Positions 1-5,514 of a stretch of DNA of 5,588 nucleotides are shown here, one piece after another. This DNA comes from Chloroflexota bacterium (lineage in GTDB: Bacteria; Chloroflexota; UBA4733). The notes under the pieces were generated by a model. It did not search any database. It was given only the letters and a program-made list of their open reading frames with translations, and was not told the DNA's origin. The stretch spans positions 1-5,588 of the forward strand of contig JANWJO010000063.1 in NCBI GenBank assembly GCA_025449435.1, given 5' to 3'. Each line of letters begins with the position of its first letter. Positions within the stretch are counted from its first letter, which is position 1. Both the position numbers and the translations under genes were made by a program.

Positions 1-1
1 C

Positions 2-679
2 TGCAGTGCTGGCTGTTACGATGTCATCCGCGTACTCGACGGGCAAACCTTGCGGCAGCTGGCGATCACCTCGACGCTCAACGCCTGGGTCACGGCCATC
101 GCGGTGGACCCGACGACCCACGACATTGTGTTCATAACCAATGGTAAGTATCCGCAAGGAGAGGTAACCGTACTCGATCCGACATTGCACGTCGTCGCTG
201 GGGCCAGTCTGAACTACTGGGTCGACGATATGGTGATCGATCCACTGACACGGCAGATCATCATCGGCAGGCTGCTAACCGACTTGCTGCTCCTGCCTTG
301 GGCGCCTAGCCAGTCGCGCATCCTCACTCAGACCCGCGTCACCGTTGGCGTGGGCCCTCACCGCCTAGCGGTCGACGGATCGACCGCGATCGTCTACGTT
401 ACGAACGGCAGTAGCCATACCGTCTCGGTTGTCGACGTGCGCACCACGAGAGTGGTCGCAACCACCCCGATCGGCCCACCAGCCACTGTGTATTACACGA
501 ACGACAACAGCGGGCCAGGCGCAATCGCCGTGGACCCGGTAACGCACGAGGTGTATGTCGCGGACCGTGGCGGGAGCACCGTCACCGTGCTGCAAGGACT
601 CGCCACGCCGTCCACCGCGACGCCAGCTGCCTTGCCCACTGGCGGCGGTGGCGGGATGGCTGGGTGCACACCACCGTAA
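2..679 (+). CDS. YVTN/NHL-type beta-propeller protein, 3' part only
   Basis: The reading frame is open to the left edge of the window, so the start is missing; about 225 C-terminal residues are visible. A TTG at position 50 is in frame, but codons before it (VIRVLDG) already read as propeller sequence, so it is not taken as the start. Blade-like repeats are seen: AIAVDPTTHDIVFITNG near 95, a degenerate VIDPLTRQIIIG near 233, AIVYVTNGSSHTVSVVDV near 386 (with the signature YVTN) and AIAVDPVTHEVYVADRGG near 521. The protein ends in a Thr/Ala/Pro-rich tail, five glycines and GCTPP. Such propellers are usually exported or cell-surface scaffolds with no defined enzymatic role; the N-terminus that would show a signal peptide is outside the window. 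No ligand can be inferred. It converges on the HTH-citrate synthase gene with a 41-base gap. Confidence 0.8.
   Translation, partial: CSAGCYDVIRVLDGQTLRQLAITSTLNAWVTAIAVDPTTHDIVFITNGKYPQGEVTVLDPTLHVVAGASLNYWVDDMVIDPLTRQIIIGRLLTDLLLLPWAPSQSRILTQTRVTVGVGPHRLAVDGSTAIVYVTNGSSHTVSVVDVRTTRVVATTPIGPPATVYYTNDNSGPGAIAVDPVTHEVYVADRGGSTVTVLQGLATPSTATPAALPTGGGGGMAGCTPP
95..595 (+). repeat. Imperfect internal propeller-blade repeats
   Basis: The coding DNA of two blades is visibly related: the stretch from 95 (gccatcgcggtggacccgac) and the stretch from 521 share the pattern encoding AIAVDP-TH, 426 bases apart. The middle blades (near 233 and 386) are more diverged. This reflects duplication of structural blades within the gene and not a mobile repeat. 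Confidence 0.55.
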
Positions 680-720
680 CGGGATGCGGACCGCGTGGCG
701 GAGAGGTGCCGTCAGGGGTG

Positions 721-1950
721 CTACGCCTCTGCCGCCATCTGTGGCCCCACATACAGCGCTCGGCGGCGGAAGGCCGAGGCGTGCGCATATTCCTCCAACG
801 CGTGGGCAATCCAACCAGCACAGCGCCCGATAGCGAAGATGGCCTGCGCCGCGCCATAGGACAGGTCGCACACGGCGGCGAGCGCAGCCAGGCCAGCATC
901 CACGTTGGGCGGCGGCAAGCCGCGCGCCTGAGCGCTGGCCAGGAAGGCCTCCACGATGGCGAAGCGCTGCGATGTGCCCGCAACTTCCCGCAGGGATACA
1001 AGCAGGGCGACGAAGCGCGGGTCGCCCTGCAGGTACAGTGGGTGCCCAAAGCCCGGGTGCCCGTGGCGTATCACTGCCGAGCTGGCCTGCTCAGGGGTAT
1101 TGAAGGAGCGCAGCACGTCTTCCAGCAGCAGGGACACGCCGGCGTGGCGGTCGCCGCCTACCGCGCTCAGCCCGGTGCACAGCACAGCGCCGATACCGGC
1201 GCGAAACGAAGCAGCGATGCGGGCAGCCAGGGTGGAGGCCGGTAGCTCATGATCGGCGAGTACGCTAAGCGCGACATCCAGCAACTTCTCCTGAGCAGGC
1301 GTAGGACGGTGCGGCGACAGGCGTACCCATAAGCGCGCTGCCAGCGAGCCGTCATCCGGCGCGCCACTTGCCAGCAGGGGCAGACTATCGACCAGTGCCG
1401 CTACCAACTGCCGGCCCTGCTCCATTACCGCGCTGGCTTCAAACGTGCTGGCAGTAGCGTTGCGCGCTGCCAGCGCGGCCGCCGTGATGCGTAAACGATC
1501 CAGCGGCAGGGTGCTGGCAGGTAGCACTGCCTGTACCTGGCGAGCCAGCGTGAGGTCACTGCTACCAGCGCACCAGGGCGCACCATCACCCAACGAGGCC
1601 GCCCACAACCACTGAGCGACTAGTTCAAACCGGTGTTCCTGCGCCAGGGTGATAGCGTTGCGGCCACGATAAAAGTAAGTAGTGCCGTCGATCGCCGTGA
1701 TCGCTGACGCCACGACAAAGGCAAACGAGGTGCTGCTGGCCTTCCGGCGCCCCTTGAGCGCCAGCCGTTGCACCTCGTCGGCGTAGAAGTGGCTGGTGCC
1801 ATCGGCCGGGTTGGTCAGCCGCCGTAGCACCCGCCGGCTGACGTAGGAATACAAGGTTTGTTGCTTGATGCCCAGGCGTTCAGCGGCCTGGCGCGCCGGG
1901 AGCATGAGCGGCGGAGGTGTTGCTGGTACCGCGCGCGGCGTGCTGCTCAC
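721..1950 (-). CDS. Citrate synthase-like protein with N-terminal HTH domain
   Basis: Belongs to the citrate synthase superfamily, in the subgroup with an N-terminal excisionase/MerR-type helix-turn-helix. From the GTG at 1950 it is 409 aa. The HTH is at about residues 17-65 (LPARQAAERLGIKQQTLYSY, then a wing ending HFYADEVQRLAL). A citrate-synthase small/large domain follows: ADHELPASTLAAR with H234, GGDRHAG with H269, GFGHPLY with H303, PNVD with D351, GRCAGWIAHALE with R376, and RRRALYVGP at the end. All three usual catalytic positions (two His, one Asp) are present, but the Arg of canonical GFGHRVY is Pro and GPLHGG is changed to DRHAG. It could condense an acyl-CoA with an oxoacid, cleave citryl-CoA, or act as a metabolite-sensing regulator; sequence alone cannot decide. 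It follows the AlkZ-like gene by 40 bases, probably in one transcript. An upstream in-frame GTG at 2034 would add 28 Pro/Ser-rich residues and overlap that gene by 44 bases, but has no good ribosome binding site. Confidence 0.85.
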   Translation of the reverse strand: MSSTPRAVPATPPPLMLPARQAAERLGIKQQTLYSYVSRRVLRRLTNPADGTSHFYADEVQRLALKGRRKASSTSFAFVVASAITAIDGTTYFYRGRNAITLAQEHRFELVAQWLWAASLGDGAPWCAGSSDLTLARQVQAVLPASTLPLDRLRITAAALAARNATASTFEASAVMEQGRQLVAALVDSLPLLASGAPDDGSLAARLWVRLSPHRPTPAQEKLLDVALSVLADHELPASTLAARIAASFRAGIGAVLCTGLSAVGGDRHAGVSLLLEDVLRSFNTPEQASSAVIRHGHPGFGHPLYLQGDPRFVALLVSLREVAGTSQRFAIVEAFLASAQARGLPPPNVDAGLAALAAVCDLSYGAAQAIFAIGRCAGWIAHALEEYAHASAFRRRALYVGPQMAAEA

Positions 1951-1960
1951 CGGCCCATTA

Positions 1961-1966
1961 TCCTCT
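1961..1966 (-). promoter_or_regulatory. Ribosome binding site deciding the HTH-citrate synthase start
   Basis: On the minus strand AGAGGA lies 10 bases before the GTG at 1950, inside the 40-base gap after the stop of the preceding gene. The alternative starts GTG 2034 and ATG 1905 lack such a site (the latter is preceded by CCTCC, the wrong strand sense). This supports the shorter protein, though 10 bases is at the long end of usual spacing. Confidence 0.5.
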
Positions 1967-1990
1967 ACGGTGAGGTCGTTATCGGACTTG

Positions 1991-3118
1991 CTAGGATTGG
2001 ACGGGGTCGCTAGCGGCCTCGGGCTGGTCGCCACCCGTCTGTGCTGTTACCGACCCCAACGGCAGTCCCAGGAACGCGGCGTACCTGGTGGCCGGGGCTA
2101 ATACTTGCTTTGCCACATCGGCCACCGGCGTAAACAGCGTGAGCTGGAGATCGACTGCTGTTTTCCTCAGCACTCGCTTCCAGGTGCCCGCCACCTGGCC
2201 ATCTACAATCACCATGGGCAAGAAGATGCCATTGTTGCCGGGAACGATGTATGGCGCATGCGCTGTGGCGAGCAGCGCAGAGCGGTCCTGATAACCCAGC
2301 AGGTATTCATCAAAGCCGGGCAGTAAGCCCGCGTGGAATGCCGCGCCAGCGGTGTTGTCCGGACTCTCTGTGCCCGTCCAATAGGTTTGGCCATCATTGC
2401 TTGTGGCGATGAGCCGTGAGGAAGCACCACGCAACCCGACGTTCGCGTCGGCCTTGGTAAGCCCCGCCCACCATGCCAAGTCGTGCACCGTTGCTGGTCC
2501 GCGACTCGTAAAAAAGCGCCCGGCGAGCACCGCCAGCGCCTCATCTCTGGCATAGTGCCGGGAGTGCGGCACCCATTCGTCAAGCAGCACGAAGGTTTGT
2601 TGTTTGCCCTCCATCGGACCCACGCAAATCAGACCGGTCTGGGCGCAATGCCAAAGCAGATGGTAGCCGCGCTGCCCGGTGGTGCTTATCCCAGCGCCTT
2701 CAAACAGGTGCATTACATCTGGACGCGCCAACCGCTTGCCGCCCGTGAGGGCGTCGTGCAAGAGTTGCTTCGCCCGCTCGACGGTGGCCTGATCGAGCGC
2801 TAACTGCGCCAGCCTGCGCTGGTCCCCCTGCACCATGCGCGCTGCCGACAGCTGGAGCATCCACCTGGCATCTTCGGCCGGCACCATGTGCAGCGTCCCG
2901 CGCATCGGCCAGGTTCGTAGGATCTTCCGGTCGCTGATCGCTTGCTCAACCGTGGCCACAGACGGCGCCTGCATGCGCGCGCCGACGGCCCACAACGACT
3001 CGTGATAGGCCTGTGCCTGCAGCGCCCCCATCCAGCGCACCACATCTTCTGGCTGCTGGCAGTGTTCGCCGGCGATGCGCTGGTTGAAGAGCCGTTGCTG
3101 CGCAAGCGTCGTGTCCAT
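1991..3118 (-). CDS. AlkZ/YcaQ-family (HTH_42) winged-helix DNA glycosylase-like protein
   Basis: A 375-aa cytoplasmic protein of the HTH_42 superfamily, whose studied members (E. coli YcaQ/AlkX, Streptomyces AlkZ) are DNA glycosylases that remove alkylated bases and unhook interstrand cross-links. Visible landmarks: MGALQAQ at 30-36, giving the catalytic-type QxQ motif Q34/Q36; LRTWPMRGTLHMV at 67-79, the most conserved family block; LLPGFDEYLLGYQDRS at 265-280; and VIVDGQVAGTWKR at 303-315. The length is normal for the family. QxQ is the form described for AlkZ-type members, whereas YcaQ has QxD. An in-frame TGA lies two codons upstream of the ATG at 3118, so this is the first possible start. 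The nearest ribosome binding site (GAGG) is only one base from the ATG, so initiation may be weak or leaderless. First gene of a probable operon with the HTH-citrate synthase. Whether it repairs DNA or protects against a natural product is unknown. Confidence 0.85.
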   Translation of the reverse strand: MDTTLAQQRLFNQRIAGEHCQQPEDVVRWMGALQAQAYHESLWAVGARMQAPSVATVEQAISDRKILRTWPMRGTLHMVPAEDARWMLQLSAARMVQGDQRRLAQLALDQATVERAKQLLHDALTGGKRLARPDVMHLFEGAGISTTGQRGYHLLWHCAQTGLICVGPMEGKQQTFVLLDEWVPHSRHYARDEALAVLAGRFFTSRGPATVHDLAWWAGLTKADANVGLRGASSRLIATSNDGQTYWTGTESPDNTAGAAFHAGLLPGFDEYLLGYQDRSALLATAHAPYIVPGNNGIFLPMVIVDGQVAGTWKRVLRKTAVDLQLTLFTPVADVAKQVLAPATRYAAFLGLPLGSVTAQTGGDQPEAASDPVQS

Positions 3119-3183
3119 ACCTCATTGTCCATAACCAGGACCAGCCACCGCAAGCACGGCCCGCCAGCGCAGTATTCCTGATG

Positions 3184-3198
3184 TTGATTGGCAATCAA
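3184..3198. promoter_or_regulatory. Perfect 15-bp palindrome, candidate operator between divergent genes
   Basis: TTGATTG-G-CAATCAA is a perfect inverted repeat with 7-base arms and a one-base centre, in the 139-base gap between the AlkZ-like and citrate synthase genes. It ends two bases before the TTGACG -35 of the rightward promoter. Its own right arm reads TTGATT on the minus strand and could serve as a -35 for the leftward operon (weak -10 candidate TACTGC at 3174-3169). It is AT-rich in a GC-rich setting. The HTH-citrate synthase encoded nearby is a plausible ligand, but that is inference. Confidence 0.45.
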
Positions 3199-3200
3199 TC

Positions 3201-3233
3201 TTGACGTACCGGCCGAACCGGCGGACGCTTAAT
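3201..3233 (+). promoter_or_regulatory. Candidate promoter of the stand-alone citrate synthase
   Basis: TTGACG at 3201-3206 is close to the consensus -35. The best AT-rich hexamer downstream is CTTAAT at 3228-3233, 21 bases away, which is longer than the standard 17. Stretched spacers are typical of promoters remodelled by MerR-type regulators. The spacer is very GC-rich (ACCGGCCGAACCGG). The assignment is tentative because the -10 is poor. Confidence 0.35.
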
Positions 3234-3257
3234 GAACACACGTGAAAAGGAGCAACG

Positions 3258-4415
3258 ATGAGCAACGCAACGACCACGACTCCAGTGGCCCGCGGGCTGG
3301 AGGGCGTCGTCGTGGCTGAAACGGCGCTGAGCCACGTGGATGGGCAGGCCGGTGTGCTGGTAATTCGTGGACATAACGCCAAAGACCTCGCCGAGACTCA
3401 GCCGTTTGAGGCCGTATGGCATCTGCTGTTCGAGGGTCGGTTACCAGCCTCTCCAGCCGAACTGCGCCGCTACGCGCAGCGGATCAGCGACGCCGGTCAG
3501 CTCACCCGGCAAGAGCACGTCGCCGTACGCCAGTGCGCCAGCGGCGACCCGCTCGCGGCGATCCGTACCGCCGTTTCGGCGGTGGCCGCCATCCGTGGTT
3601 TGCAACCCTGGCTGTACCGCGACGTGGCCACGGTGCGGCAGGAGGCGCTCACACTGGCTGCCTCGCTACCCACCATCATCCTCGACGTACACGCCGTGCT
3701 CACCCACCAGTCACCCCCACAAAGCGTGGCAGGGACCACCTACGTCGGCAACTATCTGGCAGGCATTACGCGCTACACAGAAACGCCTGAGCAGGAAGAG
3801 GCGCTCAACCGCTACTTCACCCTGGCGGTGGATCACGGTATGAACGCGTCGACCTTTGTGGCACGAGCGGTCACCTCTACCGGCGCAGACCTGGGAGCCG
3901 TGGTGACGGCAGCACTGGGAGCGCTATCCGGACCGCTGCACGGCGGCGCGCCTTCTGGCGTGCTGGAAATGCTGGATGAGATCGGCGAGCCCGACCGCGC
4001 CTACGACTGGTTGGTGGAGCGCGTGCGCAGCGGCAAACGCATTATGGGTTTCGGCCACCGCGTGTACCGCACCGAAGACCCCCGATCGGCCTCGCTCAAG
4101 CAGCTGGCCCTGCGCCATGGCGATGAACGCGCGGAACTCGCGCTGGCCGTTGAAACCGCCGCCGAACGCGTGCTGGCCGAGCTCAAGCCAGGCCGGGAAC
4201 TCCACCCCAACGTGGAGCTATGGGCAGCGGTGATCTTTGAGCAGTGCGATATTCCCGAGAGCCTGTTCACAGCCACCTTTTGTTGCAGCCGGGTGGTGGG
4301 GTGGATGGCGCACGCGCTGGAACAGATGGCTGACAACCGCATCATGCGGCCCACGTCACGCTACGTTGGCCCAGCTCTGGCGCCCAAGCCGGTCACCTCC
4401 AAGGCTGCCCGTTAG
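3258..4415 (+). CDS. Citrate synthase (or 2-methylcitrate synthase)
   Basis: A 385-aa enzyme of the short citrate synthase class (Bacillus/Thermus/Chloroflexi style, lacking the N-terminal extension of E. coli GltA). The expected reaction is acetyl-CoA plus oxaloacetate to citrate and CoA, the entry step of the TCA cycle; propionyl-CoA use cannot be excluded. Landmarks: GLEGVVVAET at 13-22, the usual N-terminal block; DHGMNASTF with H193; GPLHGG with H228; GFGHRVY with H267 and R268; HPNVELW at 316-322; SRVVGWMAHALEQ with R345; RPTSRYVGP with R368. The position normally occupied by the catalytic Asp (NVD) is Glu320. The start ATG has a strong ribosome binding site, AAAGGAG at 3246-3252, five bases upstream. 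It is divergent from the AlkZ-like/HTH-citrate synthase operon and convergent with the dehydrogenase gene. The gene symbol is left blank because gltA, citZ and prpC cannot be told apart here. Confidence 0.9.
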   Translation: MSNATTTTPVARGLEGVVVAETALSHVDGQAGVLVIRGHNAKDLAETQPFEAVWHLLFEGRLPASPAELRRYAQRISDAGQLTRQEHVAVRQCASGDPLAAIRTAVSAVAAIRGLQPWLYRDVATVRQEALTLAASLPTIILDVHAVLTHQSPPQSVAGTTYVGNYLAGITRYTETPEQEEALNRYFTLAVDHGMNASTFVARAVTSTGADLGAVVTAALGALSGPLHGGAPSGVLEMLDEIGEPDRAYDWLVERVRSGKRIMGFGHRVYRTEDPRSASLKQLALRHGDERAELALAVETAAERVLAELKPGRELHPNVELWAAVIFEQCDIPESLFTATFCCSRVVGWMAHALEQMADNRIMRPTSRYVGPALAPKPVTSKAAR

Positions 4416-5329
4416 CGGTAGTCCTCCACCCGGGCGTCCTGCTTGCCGCCAAAATAGGCATCGGCAAAGAACCGGCTGGCGTCGGGCCGCGAGCCATCGA
4501 CGTCGGTAAAGCCGTAGTACCTGGCGAGTTGACCCGACGACAATGCCTGCCCCGACCAGCGCGCAACGTCGGGATCGGCAGCCAGCGCCACCACGGCCCG
4601 CCCGATATACCGTGGGGTCTCAGAAATGGCAAACCACTTGTCCTTGGCGATAGCATCACGCCAGCGCTCTTCCGTGACGCCAAAGTGGTCGAGCATCGCC
4701 TCCGAGCGCAGGAACCCCGGCGTGAGCGACGCTGCGGTGACGCCATGTGGCTTGGTTTCTGCACTGAGCATCTTGCCGAGCCGGGTAATGGCGACCTTGA
4801 TCATGTCGTAGAGCATGGACCCCCGATAGCGGTCGTTGAACATGTCATCTCCGTCGGTAATCTCGAGCACCAAGCCTTTACCTTGCTGGACGAGTAGTGG
4901 CAGAAGGCAGTGCAGGGTGATCAAGTGTGTTTCGAGGCCATTGCGCAGCGCGCGCAAGCCGCGCTCGAGGTCGTGCTCCCGCAGCGGCTTCCACTCGATC
5001 CTCTGGTCGCCACCCCAAGTATCGTCCACGAGCACGTCGAGCCGGCCGTGTTGCTCGGTGTTGATCTGCTGGGCGAGCGCCATGACCTCAGCGGGTACCA
5101 GATGGTCACAACGCACCGCGAGACCGTGGCCGCCCGCTTGGGTAACCAGGTCAGCGGTGTCTTCAATAGTCTCCACGCGGTTCATGACGCTGCGCGTCTG
5201 GCGGGTGGTCCGCCCCGTCACATAGACCGTCGCCCCGGCGGCGCCCAGTTCTATCGCGATGCCACGACCCGCCCCACGCGTGCCACCCGTCACCAGGGCG
5301 AGCATTCCCTGCAGCGGCTTGCTGTTCAC
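4412..5329 (-). CDS. Short-chain dehydrogenase/reductase (SDR), DHRS1-like
   Basis: A 305-aa Rossmann-fold oxidoreductase, expected to be cytosolic and NAD(P)-dependent; the substrate is unknown. Landmarks: ALVTGGTRGAGRGIA at 11-25 (the TGxxxGxG nucleotide loop), YVTGR at 36-40 after strand 2, YDMIK with Y174 and K178 (the catalytic YxxxK), and LTPGFLRSEAM at 202-212. The C-terminal stretch PRYIGRAVVALAADPDVARW and GFTDVDGSRPDA is characteristic of DHRS1-like bacterial SDRs. Two usual features differ: the NNAG block reads VDDTWGG (101-107), and the Ser of the catalytic set lies in LEITDGDD, where Thr158 is the nearest hydroxyl. The start GTG at 5329 is preceded by GAGGTG (5338-5343) eight bases away and AAGGAG (5345-5350) further up; ATG 5305 is a less likely alternative because it would trim the first strand. 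Its TAA overlaps the TAG of the convergent citrate synthase gene. Confidence 0.88.
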   Translation of the reverse strand: MNSKPLQGMLALVTGGTRGAGRGIAIELGAAGATVYVTGRTTRQTRSVMNRVETIEDTADLVTQAGGHGLAVRCDHLVPAEVMALAQQINTEQHGRLDVLVDDTWGGDQRIEWKPLREHDLERGLRALRNGLETHLITLHCLLPLLVQQGKGLVLEITDGDDMFNDRYRGSMLYDMIKVAITRLGKMLSAETKPHGVTAASLTPGFLRSEAMLDHFGVTEERWRDAIAKDKWFAISETPRYIGRAVVALAADPDVARWSGQALSSGQLARYYGFTDVDGSRPDASRFFADAYFGGKQDARVEDYR

Positions 5330-5411
5330 CGCAACTACACCTCACTCCTTGACCTATTGTCGTACCGTCTGACTGCCGCACTCCTTTTGGAAACGGCATC
5401 CTGCCACACTT

Positions 5412-5444
5412 GTCACACGAGACACGGTTTCGCGAGCGTGTGAC
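5412..5444. repeat. Inverted repeat, 8-bp arms, upstream of the SDR gene
   Basis: GTCACACG at 5412-5419 and CGTGTGAC at 5437-5444 are exact inverted copies separated by 17 bases. The left arm is part of a series CACAC (5405), CACAC (5414), CACGG (5423) with a 9-base period. There is no T-run on either side, so it does not look like an intrinsic terminator. It lies 83 bases upstream of the SDR start, where a dimeric regulator could bind. Confidence 0.45.
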
Positions 5445-5491
5445 GAGCCGCTCTCCTGGCCACCCGGTACAGCCTGCTCCGCGGCAATGCG

Positions 5492-5514
5492 CACGCTCCA
5501 TGCTGGGGAGCGTG
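5492..5514. repeat. Inverted repeat/hairpin, 8-bp GC-rich arms
   Basis: CACGCTCC at 5492-5499 and GGAGCGTG at 5507-5514 are exact inverted copies with a 7-base loop (ATGCTGG). The heptamer GAGCGTG within it also occurs at 5434-5440, in the neighbouring inverted repeat. A stable hairpin would form in RNA of either strand, but no U-tract follows on either side, so a terminator is unlikely and an operator or leader structure is possible. Confidence 0.45.

Noticed and set aside
1..6. PstI site CTGCAG exactly at the left edge, possibly a cloning boundary
   Set aside because: A single restriction site at the edge can be chance, and the propeller frame runs through it without interruption.
698..735. 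Possible bidirectional terminator (GCGGAGAGG...CCTCTGCCGC) between the two left-hand convergent genes
   Set aside because: The stem needs a bulge, the loop is 19 bases, it overlaps the end of the HTH-citrate synthase, and no T-run follows on either strand.
365..871. Minus-strand 168-aa frame across the propeller gene and the end of the HTH-citrate synthase
   Set aside because: Antisense to the YVTN repeats and out of frame with the citrate synthase; the product is low-complexity.
664..1245. Plus-strand 193-aa frame opposite the HTH-citrate synthase
   Set aside because: Shadow of a well-supported gene whose active-site motifs fall in this interval.
4910..5443. Plus-strand 177-aa frame opposite the SDR gene
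   Set aside because: It lies antisense to a clearly conserved SDR, has no recognisable motif, and is explained by GC-rich codon use on the opposite strand.
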